49,999 nucleotides of DNA from a virus: positions 1 to 49,999 of the IMG/VR virus record IMGVR_UViG_3300023181_000040; one strand, given 5' to 3'. Below are positions 23,548 through 33,030 of this stretch, one piece after another. The translations under genes and the position numbers were made by a program. A model generated the notes under the pieces. It saw only the letters and a list, made by a program, of their open reading frames with translations. It ran no database searches and was not told where the DNA came from. Position 1 is the stretch's first letter, and each line of letters begins with the position of its first letter.

Positions 23548-23557
23548 AGCGCTATTG

Positions 23558-23639
23558 GGGAGTAATGTCGCAATGGTGCGCGCTTGACTGTAAATCAGGT
23601 AACCGGCATAGGTAGTAGGTTCGATTCCTGCTGCTCCCA
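23558..23639 (+). tRNA. tRNA-Tyr (anticodon GTA)
   Basis: Acceptor GGGAGTA/TGCTCCC, anticodon stem CTTGA/TCAGG with loop CTGTAAA (anticodon GTA), a long variable arm as normal for bacterial tRNA-Tyr, and T arm GTAGG-TTCGATT-CCTGC. 82 nt, discriminator A, no encoded CCA. Confidence 0.88.
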
Positions 23640-23645
23640 CTACAA

Positions 23646-23674
23646 GCCCCGACCTAACCAGTCGGGCTTTTTTG
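23646..23674 (+). terminator. Terminator after the tRNA cluster
   Basis: A GCCCCGAC / GTCGGGC stem with one bulged C and a 7-nt loop, followed by TTTTTT and G. It closes the tRNA transcript 15 nt before the next protein gene. Confidence 0.8.
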
Positions 23675-23676
23675 TA

Positions 23677-23684
23677 TAACTTCG
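23677..23684 (+). promoter_or_regulatory. -7-like box (TAACTTCG) 4 nt before a start codon
   Basis: TAACTTCG (one mismatch to TAnnTTTG) ends 4 nt before the ATG at 23689, immediately after the tRNA terminator. It would restart transcription of the tail genes. The -33 element is not visible at the usual distance. Confidence 0.35.
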
Positions 23685-23688
23685 TGTC

Positions 23689-24159
23689 ATGGGTTTTGGC
23701 GCAATGTTGGAGGCACTGAAAGGGGTTAACCTAACCCTGCTGACCGCTGATGCCATCACGGCAAACCCCGTGGCTGTACTCGATGCCAACAAGGCGCAGT
23801 TGATGGAAGGGTTAGGAGTTGACGATCGCCCGTTGGGGCCAAAGTTCAGTGCAGACCCTTACTTTAAATCCCCTGCCTCTGCGAAATCATACGCCGACTT
23901 CAAGGCGCGCGTTACCCCACAGACCCCATACGATACCCCAAACTACTTTATTAAGGGCGATACCCACAATGCAATGTATCTTACGGTCAACGGCACAACA
24001 TTCAGCGTCCGCACCGGCGTATCATGGGGCAACAAGATTGACCCCAAGACAGGCGGGCAGGCGTTCGGCTTGAGTGTCGACGATTCCCGCACCCTGTACA
24101 ATACGACTTACAGCCCCGTTGTCATGGCGGGTATTAAATCACAATACGGTTTTAAATAA
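23689..24159 (+). CDS. Tail-region structural protein (156 aa)
   Basis: A 156-residue protein with a helical N-terminus and a C-terminal beta-rich half (YLTVNGTTFSVRTGVSWG). It opens the tail-assembly gene set after the tRNA island. It overlaps the next gene by 1 nt. Minor tail role by position only. Confidence 0.5.
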   Translation: MGFGAMLEALKGVNLTLLTADAITANPVAVLDANKAQLMEGLGVDDRPLGPKFSADPYFKSPASAKSYADFKARVTPQTPYDTPNYFIKGDTHNAMYLTVNGTTFSVRTGVSWGNKIDPKTGGQAFGLSVDDSRTLYNTTYSPVVMAGIKSQYGFK

Positions 24160-24383
24160 TGGCCTGCAACGACTGTGGAAGCAACCTATCAGACAAACAA
24201 CTACTCCAAGCCAAACTTAACAAGGTGGCAGCGGCTGAAGAACGCGCTAAAGATTGGGCGGCACGAACCGGATTCAGCGGACGCGCCGTCGTCATCTTTG
24301 AAACAATCAATGGCGGATTCGGATTCCATCACCCTGACGAAGAGCCACGCGGGGTTGAATACTCCCGTTTATATATCAATTGA
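24159..24383 (+). CDS. Small CxxC protein (74 aa)
   Basis: A 74-residue protein starting MACNDCG and ending in a Tyr-rich tail. It overlaps the previous stop by 1 nt and the next gene by 74 nt in another frame. Similar short CxxC proteins occur in tail modules of Bacteroidota phages. Function unknown. Confidence 0.45.
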   Translation: MACNDCGSNLSDKQLLQAKLNKVAAAEERAKDWAARTGFSGRAVVIFETINGGFGFHHPDEEPRGVEYSRLYIN

Positions 24384-24942
24384 CGCATTGCCGTTCAGCG
24401 AATACGTTGATATGGCTGTAACGGGTCAATACGGGGCAATCGGATATGAAGGCTGGCAGATTATCCAAGCGGAGTTCAACGAGGCCATAGGCGGCGAAAG
24501 AATGGGCCGGATTGCTGAATTGAGCGGGGAGATAGCGCAGCAGGATATGTTGATTGAGGTTACCCAGTCACTGATTGATTTTATTACCAAGTGCGGGCCT
24601 AAGCAGGATTGGTGTGATCAGCTTAGGGAGATGGGATTTGAGGCCGATTATACCGAAGAAAGCTACCGAACGGATTTGGAACGGGTGGCACTACGGGCAA
24701 AGGCGTTTGTCATGAACCGAGAGGTGAAAATGGCTGAACTTCGAGAGTTGCTGCCGACCGAAACGAAGGAAGAGAAGCCCACCAAAACCCGTTATGTGAC
24801 CGCATTGGTCAGGATGTCCCAACACTTTAAATTTCAGTTGGATTATCACAAGCTAACAACGCTTGAATTTTGCACCTATTACAAAGATTATCACGCTTAT
24901 GTGGAAAGACAGAATGCTGCGCCTAAAAATGTGGCTGAGTAG
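24310..24942 (+). CDS. Putative tail assembly chaperone (first ORF)
   Basis: A 210-residue acidic helical protein directly upstream of the tape measure, the usual place of tail assembly chaperones. The start at 24310 is a choice; the frame stays open to 24175, which would overlap the CxxC gene more. The 3' end overlaps the next small ORF by 44 nt in the +1 frame, as in gpG/gpGT pairs. Role inferred from position. Confidence 0.5.
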   Translation: MADSDSITLTKSHAGLNTPVYISIDALPFSEYVDMAVTGQYGAIGYEGWQIIQAEFNEAIGGERMGRIAELSGEIAQQDMLIEVTQSLIDFITKCGPKQDWCDQLREMGFEADYTEESYRTDLERVALRAKAFVMNREVKMAELRELLPTETKEEKPTKTRYVTALVRMSQHFKFQLDYHKLTTLEFCTYYKDYHAYVERQNAAPKNVAE

Positions 24943-25132
24943 GGTACAATTGGCTGCCGCTACCCGCATTTTACGCACTGGCATAGCCCGTGCTGAGAAG
25001 CTGGCGTTGCGCGCCTTGGTAAGGCTGGATGTATTACTTCTTCAGCAGGCCGAAAAGAACGCGATATTTGCAGAACAATCCGCTGATAAGGCGGAACAAT
25101 ATTTGAAAGAATGGCAGCAAGTCAGGACATAA
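24899..25132 (+). CDS. Small basic helical protein overlapping chaperone and tape measure (77 aa)
   Basis: A 77-residue helical protein (LRALVRLDVLLLQQAEKNAI) overlapping the chaperone by 44 nt and the tape measure by 22 nt. It could be translated separately or as a frameshift extension of the chaperone. No obvious slippery heptamer is in phase, so separate translation is also plausible. Confidence 0.45.
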   Translation: MWKDRMLRLKMWLSRVQLAAATRILRTGIARAEKLALRALVRLDVLLLQQAEKNAIFAEQSADKAEQYLKEWQQVRT

Positions 25133-28100
25133 GCCAGTTTGTAACGCCGGAAGCCGAGGCGGGGCTAAAGCGTAACGTAGACATGATGGAAAAGGGGGTG
25201 GGCATTGCCGCCGAACTAACCAAAAATCTAAAGGCTGCATCGGATGCGTTGGGTAGTGCCAAGACGTTGACCGACCTTGCGAAAGCGCAGACCGAGGCGG
25301 CTAAGGCGCAGGCGGCGTTGGCACAGGCTAATATCCGACTGACTCAGTCTGAAACGGCTATTATCAAGCAGCTGGAGGCCGAAGAACGCGCCCGCAAGGC
25401 CGAGATTCAGACCCTGACTGCACAAACCAATCTTACCATCGCTCAAACACGGGCGAACCAGCAGGCAGCAAAGGCTATTTCAGATGCCGCTAAAGCGCAA
25501 GCAACAGCTACTGCGGCAGCAGAACGCCAAGCCGCCGCCGATGCCAAGCTGAATAATGGTTATGAGCAGCTGAAGAAAGAATATACAGCGGCAGCCAATG
25601 CCGCGAAGCAATACTATGCCGAACTAGGCAAAAGCAATCCAACAACAGTTGCGGCGGTAAAGAATGCGAAAGCGTTGCATGACAGGCTCGCCGAGATTGA
25701 GTCAAGCGTAGGGCAGAACCAGCGTAACGTAGGTAACTATGCAGGTAGCCTTGCCGATGTTAACCGCAACGTTGCTATGCTAGCATCGGAGTTACCATCG
25801 TTGTCTAACGGATTCCGCACCTTTGCGTCCGCTATTGGGAACAACCTTGCGCCTGCTATTGAGGCATTCAGAACCCTTGCAGCAAACCAAAAAGCAGCAC
25901 AGCAAGCTGCCGTAGAACAAGCAGAAGCAGAAGCAGCACAGGCAACTGCTACCGCTATTGCGGGCGGGGCAAGCGAAGAGGCCGCAGCACAGGTCGGAGA
26001 GCTTGCGAAAGAGCAGGCATTAGCAGCGGCTGAGGCAACCAAAGGGCCGGGCGTTCTCAAAGCCCTTGCAAGTTCCATCTTTAGCGTAGGTACGCTGATC
26101 ACCGTTGCAATTACGCTATTCACAGTTTATGCAGGTGCGATAGCGAACTGGGTCACCGAATTGGTGAACGGGAAGGATGAAAGCAAAGAGTTCAACGAAG
26201 CCATGAAGGAAGTCGGTAAGAATATGGCAAGTGACATCGCCGAGATGTATAAAAACATTGCTGTTACCCGCGACCTTAATGCAACCAAGCGTGAACAGAT
26301 AGAAGCCTACAAGTCGCTTAAAGAGGCGTTCCCGCAGTTCTTAGGGCAACTTACGCTGGAGGAGATACAGACCGAAAAGGTCAATGATGCAATCAAGAAT
26401 CAGATAGAGCTTCTTACCCGAAAACAAAGGATAGAAGCGGGGGAAAAGGTGCTTACAAAAGCATTAGAGGAGCAACTTGAGGCGCAACAGAACCTCGACA
26501 AGTTCCTTAATGGGGGCAACCGCTCGTGGTTTGCCACTGATGCTGCTGATGCAAAGGAGTACGCCAATTCGCTTACAGAGGCCAATAAGAAAGTAGAAGA
26601 TGCGACCAAGCAGCTTAATGGAGAAGTGGCGACAAATATTGAGCAAAATAACAAGCGAATCGCCGAAATAGACAAGTGGATTGCCAAAGAAACATTCATG
26701 GCAAAGGCACTTAACAAGTCCGGGAGCGAATACCGTGACGCAGTGGGTGCGCTTGAGCTATATCGAGCGGAATTGGTACGCGTAAATGAAGCGGCAAAGA
26801 ATCGCAGCCAGACCTATGATGTGGATACTGACATTAAAAGGGATACCGAACTTTCTCAAATAAGGCTGAACAATGCGAAGAAGGGCACCAAGGAAGAATT
26901 AAAGGCCCGTCAGGACGTATTGAGGAATGAAGGTCGCCAGCGGATAGCAGACTTGATAAAGGAATTCAATCAGGAGCGGGCAATAAAGGAGGAAAGCGTT
27001 TATATGAACGAAGACTTCCAGCGAAAGGTTGACCTCATCACATCGGATACGCGGCGCAAGATTCAAGATGCCGAAGACACAGCGGCGAAGAAGAATGTAA
27101 AGCGCGTTCAGGACACCACAAATGAAGTAATAAACATCGAGGAAAGGCTGAACAAAGCCAGCGCAGAACTGCGGCAACAACGCTTACAGGGTAACAAAGA
27201 AGATTTGCAGGCCATTTTTGAGAATGAACAGGAAGGTCTGGCAACCCGGATTTCTGCCCGCGAGGAGTTCTATCAGAAAGAACTGCAACAGCAAAAGGTG
27301 GCTGCAAAGGCAGAACTTGACAACATTGATGTCAACCTGAAGAAGATTGCACAGCTAGAGGGTAAAGGCGGCAAGCTGAGCAATGAGCAAAAGAATCTTG
27401 TTATCCAGAAGAAGGCGTTTGAAACAGAACGGCTGGTTATTACTGACAAGTATGCAGCATTGAAGTCTAAGTCTGAAAGGGAGAAAGATAAATTTACTCA
27501 AGACGCTATAACTAAAGATTTAGAGAAGCAGATTTCCACCCGCAGAAAACTTTTGGACAACAACATTGCCGACATGAAGCTGGCATTGTCTGAGCAAGAA
27601 TATGCGGAACGGGATGCCATAAATAAGAAATATGCCAGCGGGAATCTAAACGAAACCGAATACCGCAAACAAATTGCCAATATTAATAAGAAGTATGATT
27701 TAAAGGAACTTGAATCAAGCCGCGACCTTATTGAGCAAAATATAAAAGACCTGAAGGCTCTTGGCGCAGACACTGAGGCCGAGGATAAGAAACTGGCTGA
27801 TGCGCGTATTGCCATCAATGCTGAGCGGCATCGGCAAGAGGAGGAAGATGATATCCGTTCAGCCGAGCGCAGAAAGGCGATCATGCAAGGCCTCAAAGCA
27901 TTGGCGGAGGAGATTGCTAATTCCCTTGTGTCAATAACAAGGAGCCGCGCAGATGCTGAAATTGAACGGTTGCAAAAGCAGCAGGAAGAAATAGACAAGC
28001 TGCGTGACAAAGAGGTTGCAGCCATTGAGGCGGTTACCTTCACAGAAGCTGAAAGGCAAGAGCTGCTGAAAAAGTATGGCATGGAGAATGCCTCGGCGGT

Positions 28101-28749
28101 AGAAAAGCAGGCATTGTATGAAGAGGAAAAGCAAAGGAAGATAATTCTGGCCGAGGCACGGGCGCAGGCTCAAAGGGAGCAGCTTCAGGAAAAGCAAAGA
28201 GCAATACAGAAGCGACAGGCCCAGTTTGAGAGAGGGATTACCATAGCGCAGATTATCGCGAAGACGGCGGAAGCAGTGGTTGCAAACCTTGTAAAAGGCG
28301 GGCCAGTATTGGCAGGTATAGCTGCCGCTATTGGTGCAATTCAAATAGCCACCGTCCTAGCAACCCCATTGCCTGAATACGCATTGGGTGCAGGCATCCC
28401 CGGCAGGCCAAAGCACAAGGGAGGACTTGCCCGTGTTGGTGAATCAGGCGCAGAGCTTATAATTGAGCCGGGGCGCAGGCCGTACATGGTCGATTCAGAC
28501 CAAGTGAGGGATTTGCCGCGAAATACCATCGTTGCGCCACAAGACCGGATTAACGCACTCGGTTACGGGATGCTAAATGCCGTAGTTTCGCAACGCCAAC
28601 AGGGCATGACGCGGCAGGACAACAGCGATATCGTCGGGGCAGTGGGGATATCCGGCAGCCGTATTGAGCGCGCCATCCGCAGCACCGCGCCAAAGGGCAG
28701 CACAGGCGTTGAGAAATGGTACGAATGGCAGAAATACAATAGAAGATAA
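25111..28749 (+). CDS. Tape measure protein
   Basis: The largest gene, 1212 residues. Long Ala/Gln/Lys-rich coiled coils alternate with a hydrophobic segment near residues 310-345 (SIFSVGTLITVAITLFTVYA). The C-terminal region ends with the KHKGGLARVGESGAELIIEP block seen in Bacteroidota tape measures. Length sets tail length; about 1200 residues would give a tail near 180 nm by the usual ~1.5 Angstrom per residue rule. Confident by size, composition and order. Confidence 0.9.
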   Translation: MAASQDISQFVTPEAEAGLKRNVDMMEKGVGIAAELTKNLKAASDALGSAKTLTDLAKAQTEAAKAQAALAQANIRLTQSETAIIKQLEAEERARKAEIQTLTAQTNLTIAQTRANQQAAKAISDAAKAQATATAAAERQAAADAKLNNGYEQLKKEYTAAANAAKQYYAELGKSNPTTVAAVKNAKALHDRLAEIESSVGQNQRNVGNYAGSLADVNRNVAMLASELPSLSNGFRTFASAIGNNLAPAIEAFRTLAANQKAAQQAAVEQAEAEAAQATATAIAGGASEEAAAQVGELAKEQALAAAEATKGPGVLKALASSIFSVGTLITVAITLFTVYAGAIANWVTELVNGKDESKEFNEAMKEVGKNMASDIAEMYKNIAVTRDLNATKREQIEAYKSLKEAFPQFLGQLTLEEIQTEKVNDAIKNQIELLTRKQRIEAGEKVLTKALEEQLEAQQNLDKFLNGGNRSWFATDAADAKEYANSLTEANKKVEDATKQLNGEVATNIEQNNKRIAEIDKWIAKETFMAKALNKSGSEYRDAVGALELYRAELVRVNEAAKNRSQTYDVDTDIKRDTELSQIRLNNAKKGTKEELKARQDVLRNEGRQRIADLIKEFNQERAIKEESVYMNEDFQRKVDLITSDTRRKIQDAEDTAAKKNVKRVQDTTNEVINIEERLNKASAELRQQRLQGNKEDLQAIFENEQEGLATRISAREEFYQKELQQQKVAAKAELDNIDVNLKKIAQLEGKGGKLSNEQKNLVIQKKAFETERLVITDKYAALKSKSEREKDKFTQDAITKDLEKQISTRRKLLDNNIADMKLALSEQEYAERDAINKKYASGNLNETEYRKQIANINKKYDLKELESSRDLIEQNIKDLKALGADTEAEDKKLADARIAINAERHRQEEEDDIRSAERRKAIMQGLKALAEEIANSLVSITRSRADAEIERLQKQQEEIDKLRDKEVAAIEAVTFTEAERQELLKKYGMENASAVEKQALYEEEKQRKIILAEARAQAQREQLQEKQRAIQKRQAQFERGITIAQIIAKTAEAVVANLVKGGPVLAGIAAAIGAIQIATVLATPLPEYALGAGIPGRPKHKGGLARVGESGAELIIEPGRRPYMVDSDQVRDLPRNTIVAPQDRINALGYGMLNAVVSQRQQGMTRQDNSDIVGAVGISGSRIERAIRSTAPKGSTGVEKWYEWQKYNRR

Positions 28750-30896
28750 TGGGGCCAACATTCCAATTTGAGATTAAGAAGGACGATAATACATGGTATG
28801 CCCTACATCCTGACGGCACCGTGTATGAGCGTCCTGAACCCTACTATCTAAAGTTCGCCCTCAAAGGATGGGAAGAAACAACAATAAGCTGGATTCGCGA
28901 CCCTGAACTCCACGGCATCGGCAGCTTTGCGACCACGCCTTACGAGGCGGTGCATGATGCTAAAGCTATCCTGCGTTATGTAAAATATACCTATGGACGA
29001 CGTGGGAAGGCAAGGCTCATTACCAATCTGCGCGAAGAATTCGACTTAGGCACCGTCTGGCAATACAAGCCGTGGTACGCGGCCGATATTGACATTGCAA
29101 AGGCGGTTGATACCCGTGATGGCGTTGCCGCCACATTGCTAGGCACTGGTATTTCCGAGGTGCTAAAGGCAAAACAGCGTACGCCGGTTGAGATACCTCT
29201 CCTTAATGCTGATGCTATCAGGGTTCTATTCAACGGCGTTATCCTGAAGAACAGTGCCAGCTTCTTTATGACTGGCAACCCCTCCGGCGACAACGAGAAC
29301 ACGGCCCACACGCCGCAGCTTATCGTAAGTACACTGGACACCTACGGCAACAATACGCAAGGAGTGCAGTACACCGAGGGGACAGGCCCGCCAGATGATC
29401 CGCGTTGGTTCCTTAAAGCCACCGTTGCAACATCGGTGGTCATAGACTATGATTTCACGCTCACTACCAATTCGCTGCCGGGGATAAACTACGGGCTTGC
29501 ACTCCTGCGTTCAGGCTTCGTTGTCATTGACGCAGGCAATACTACATCCACATCCTACAATCTTATTTCTGAAAACAACTCTGTCATCTACCTTGGCACA
29601 ACCTATCACCCGATAGGCCAGATAACCATTGCGCTGAACCCCGGCGATAAGTTGTACTATACAACCCGCTTTGCCGGTAGCCCATCCGGCCCCGCGTCGT
29701 TCATCTACGGCACCATTACACCAACATCCCCTCCATCCCTGAAGATTGCGTATGATTCGCGGCAGGCACAGCGGCAAGTCCCATCATACCGTTACTTCCA
29801 GCTATTCCAAAAGGTAGTATCAGAAGCTATCAGCCCTGCTGCTGTGGGCAACTCCCCAATACTGACTAACCCATTCCTAGATCGGAATAGTAACTGGGAT
29901 ATGCGCTTCTTTAACATCGCTGCCACCTGTGGCGATGCCTTACGCGGGTTGGGGGATGGTTCCGCGCCAGCCACAGCGGCAAAGATTAAAACCACCATTG
30001 CCGACTGCGCAAAACACATCTGCAATGCGGGGATGCTTGCCATGACACAGCTAAACAACCAACTTAGCATAGTGCCACTTGCGGCGGTATATCAGGACGT
30101 GGAGATTGCTTCATTGGGGGAAGTATCAGGTCTTGAAATATCAGAGTACGAACCGGCCTTTTTCAACAACCTGAAGAACGGTGGGCAAGCGCAGGACTAC
30201 GATAGCCTGAACGGGCGCGATGAGTACAACCAAGGGCAGACCCGCAACAGTGGGGACGGCATGTTGTCCGAGGACAGGGATTGGACTTCACCCTACCGGT
30301 ATGACCCGCTTGGTATAGACTTCCACATGGCGAACCTTGCCGGTAAGACAACGACCGACAGCGGGCAGGATAACGAAACCTTCTTAGCCGACATTGGAGA
30401 CTTCCTGATAGACGGCTTCTATCCATTGTATCGACCTGCATCGCAGAACGCCGCAACGGGTGTGTTTTCGCCATCCAGTAAGTTCAATTTTAGCATGACC
30501 CCCGGGCGGGATGCGCGTCGTAACGGCCCGCGCATTGCCCCTGCGTTTCACCTTGTCCCCGGCGGCGTGCTTACATTCCAAACGGCGGATAAGAATGCTG
30601 CACTGTCGGTGAATTTAGGTGCCGGAACGGTTACTGAGAATGCTGATATACCTGCTGCCGAACTTGGCCCGATGCTTTATAAGCCCATCCTGTTTAAATT
30701 CACGGCTAAAACGCCAATAAACCTGCTTGAATTAATGGCGGTCAATCCACACGGGTACTTTACCTTTACAAGCGAAGAAATGACGTTTAAGGGATTCCCA
30801 ATGGATATAGGCACAAGGCCCGCCACGCATGAAACATACGAGTGTATATTGCTTGCCCACCCAACGACGGACACAAACCAACTGATTAACCGCTAA
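28749..30896 (+). CDS. Tail tip/distal tail protein (715 aa)
   Basis: A 715-residue beta-rich protein immediately after the tape measure (1-nt overlap). The N-terminus (residues 1-110) has YYLKFALKGWEETTISWIRD, which resembles distal-tail-type modules. The remainder is probably a baseplate hub or tail-associated lysin scaffold without a visible catalytic motif. Call by position and length. Confidence 0.6.
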   Translation: MGPTFQFEIKKDDNTWYALHPDGTVYERPEPYYLKFALKGWEETTISWIRDPELHGIGSFATTPYEAVHDAKAILRYVKYTYGRRGKARLITNLREEFDLGTVWQYKPWYAADIDIAKAVDTRDGVAATLLGTGISEVLKAKQRTPVEIPLLNADAIRVLFNGVILKNSASFFMTGNPSGDNENTAHTPQLIVSTLDTYGNNTQGVQYTEGTGPPDDPRWFLKATVATSVVIDYDFTLTTNSLPGINYGLALLRSGFVVIDAGNTTSTSYNLISENNSVIYLGTTYHPIGQITIALNPGDKLYYTTRFAGSPSGPASFIYGTITPTSPPSLKIAYDSRQAQRQVPSYRYFQLFQKVVSEAISPAAVGNSPILTNPFLDRNSNWDMRFFNIAATCGDALRGLGDGSAPATAAKIKTTIADCAKHICNAGMLAMTQLNNQLSIVPLAAVYQDVEIASLGEVSGLEISEYEPAFFNNLKNGGQAQDYDSLNGRDEYNQGQTRNSGDGMLSEDRDWTSPYRYDPLGIDFHMANLAGKTTTDSGQDNETFLADIGDFLIDGFYPLYRPASQNAATGVFSPSSKFNFSMTPGRDARRNGPRIAPAFHLVPGGVLTFQTADKNAALSVNLGAGTVTENADIPAAELGPMLYKPILFKFTAKTPINLLELMAVNPHGYFTFTSEEMTFKGFPMDIGTRPATHETYECILLAHPTTDTNQLINR

Positions 30897-32650
30897 TGGC
30901 TATTATCTTTCGCCCTGCCGATGCCTGCCCCGTTCCTTTCGTGGAGCTAAACGCGGCTGTAAATCCGCTTTATCACGGGCAGCAGTTCAGGGCAGATTGG
31001 TTTGAATTGTCGCAACTATGGTGGCAGCGAAAGGTTAAGTACAATCAGAAATGGGAGCTTACCGACAACATAACCATCCAGTTTCTCGTGCCAAACAGCA
31101 ATGTGACCTCGGTAAAACTGGAGGTGATAGATTGCAATGCGAAGGTTGTCGCGGATATTGCCCTCGACACCTCGCAAGGGGTGCTGCCAGATAGCGCAAT
31201 GTACCAGTATAAACTGCGGCTGACCGACTATGATTTAGGGGAGGGGAAATACTGCTTCCTTGTCACGGTTGATTACAGCGTGCCCAATGTGGACAAGCTG
31301 TATATATCTGAGCCGTTCTTTGCCCGTGAAGTATGGAATTATACCAAGCTCATTGAGTACAACCACGACCGCAACGAATACAACGCCTTGTTCGGACTTT
31401 CACCCAATTTCTCCATCAGAGTAGAGGCTGAATTTGAATACGCAGGCGTTGAATACACGGACAACACCTATGTTGACCAGCAGAACCGAACCGACCTGCT
31501 CCATGCCGAACTAGTACGGGTATTTGAGTTGCGGGTAGGGGCGAAAACAAAATACAGCAGTGAGCCGGGGGTGCCGATGTGGCTGATGGATATTCTGGCC
31601 CATATCTTCCTGTTGCGGTTCACCTCAGTTAACGGAAAGCAGGTTGTCAGGCCCAATGGAGAGGCATTCGATATCACTACCCGCACCCCTACACCGCTAT
31701 CAACCGCCGTGCTGCGGGTATATGAATCCAACCCCGCCGAAACGACAGAGGCTGGAACTGCCGACCTGTTTATTGCGTCTACCGCAACGTACCCTTACGC
31801 ATTGTCGCCCTTACGCATGACCGATGGAGTGACCACTGTAGAGCTAACGGGGATGCAACCTGTGGAGATACTATCAGGGGCAGATGAAACGGCGCTGCTT
31901 GCGTCGCTGAATGCCGTAATGGGCATCACTGGCACCTTCAGTATTCAGGCAGGGGATATTATTTACGCGAACGGGCCAACAGAAGCATTTAACTCCGCAT
32001 CCGGCATAACCTTTGCCTCGCATTCTGAAGTTACCATCACCACTGGCACGTCAGTAACCACCTACCAATACGCGTTCCTAGACGCTTCACACGTCCTTTC
32101 ATACGGCAGCACTGTTGAGTATGTGCAAGGCCCGCCAATGGTGCTTACGAGCAAGACCATCACCGGACTTGCAGCCAGTACGGCAACAGATGTACGCTTC
32201 TACCACAACAACAACTTCAATACGCTCCGTTTCGGCACACAGGCTGTACTTAGCCGCCTGACTTCGGTAACATCACTGCCTAGCAATCTCGTATCGCTGC
32301 GCATACAAGATCAGGATATACCCGCATTCAATCTTGAAGTGCTGAACGGCTCGGGCAACACCCTTAGCCAGTTCATTCTGAGGAGCAGCAATGTTGAGTC
32401 CTTCACCGGTACCGCGTGGGCAACACCATTGCCACAATTCGCCAACCTTACCTTGCTGGACATATCCGACAACCTTCTCGATGATGGGGCGCTCGAGATA
32501 ATCACTGTGGGATACACCGACAATGCGTCTTACGCACACGCTGGCACATGGGTTATGGAGAACCAAACCCCGCCTGCACCGCCTAATGTGCCTACAGCGG
32601 CATCTGTTGGATACTTAATCTCCGCAGGATGGGCGGTATATACTGACTAA
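30896..32650 (+). CDS. Tail tip protein with leucine-rich-repeat-like C-terminus (584 aa)
   Basis: A 584-residue structural protein. The N-terminal ~270 residues look like a tail attachment region. The C-terminal ~180 residues show LRR-like spacing (LPSNLVSLRIQDQDIPAFNL ... LTLLDISDNLLDDGALEII), a fold used for protein or glycan contact. Probable receptor contact at the tail tip; inferred. Confidence 0.55.
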   Translation: MAIIFRPADACPVPFVELNAAVNPLYHGQQFRADWFELSQLWWQRKVKYNQKWELTDNITIQFLVPNSNVTSVKLEVIDCNAKVVADIALDTSQGVLPDSAMYQYKLRLTDYDLGEGKYCFLVTVDYSVPNVDKLYISEPFFAREVWNYTKLIEYNHDRNEYNALFGLSPNFSIRVEAEFEYAGVEYTDNTYVDQQNRTDLLHAELVRVFELRVGAKTKYSSEPGVPMWLMDILAHIFLLRFTSVNGKQVVRPNGEAFDITTRTPTPLSTAVLRVYESNPAETTEAGTADLFIASTATYPYALSPLRMTDGVTTVELTGMQPVEILSGADETALLASLNAVMGITGTFSIQAGDIIYANGPTEAFNSASGITFASHSEVTITTGTSVTTYQYAFLDASHVLSYGSTVEYVQGPPMVLTSKTITGLAASTATDVRFYHNNNFNTLRFGTQAVLSRLTSVTSLPSNLVSLRIQDQDIPAFNLEVLNGSGNTLSQFILRSSNVESFTGTAWATPLPQFANLTLLDISDNLLDDGALEIITVGYTDNASYAHAGTWVMENQTPPAPPNVPTAASVGYLISAGWAVYTD

Positions 32651-33030
32651 TGGAGCCGCAATTTGCCATATCATGCGGGGGGTGTGCCACGATAGTAGGT
32701 GCAGGGCCGCAATACCTGCTTATCATAGGTGGGGAAGACCTGATTGGCAGCTTCTTTGTCGTATCGTTGATATTCGACGGGATAACCTACAATGTAGGGC
32801 AGCAGTTCGATAATGTAGCCGGATTAATAACGTACCTAAATACTATCTTTGTTAGCGAATGGGGTTTTTCTGGTCAATTTTCGTTCGTTGATGGACAATT
32901 GCTGTATCTGAATGCAGACGGGAGAGAAACCGGGGAGATATTAATAAAGGAGCCGATTATAGCGGTATTGGGTACGCAGGATGACTATTACATTGCAACA
33001 GAGAAGAACCAACTAATCAAAGTATCATAA
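32650..33030 (+). CDS. Small tail protein (126 aa)
   Basis: A 126-residue beta-rich protein with SCGGC near the N-terminus. It overlaps its neighbours by 1 nt on both sides. Probably a tail-tip accessory protein. No family recognised. Confidence 0.5.
   Translation: MEPQFAISCGGCATIVGAGPQYLLIIGGEDLIGSFFVVSLIFDGITYNVGQQFDNVAGLITYLNTIFVSEWGFSGQFSFVDGQLLYLNADGRETGEILIKEPIIAVLGTQDDYYIATEKNQLIKVS

Noticed and set aside
23478-23557. A fourth tRNA between Gln and Tyr
   Set aside because: No acceptor stem, anticodon loop or T-loop consensus could be assembled.
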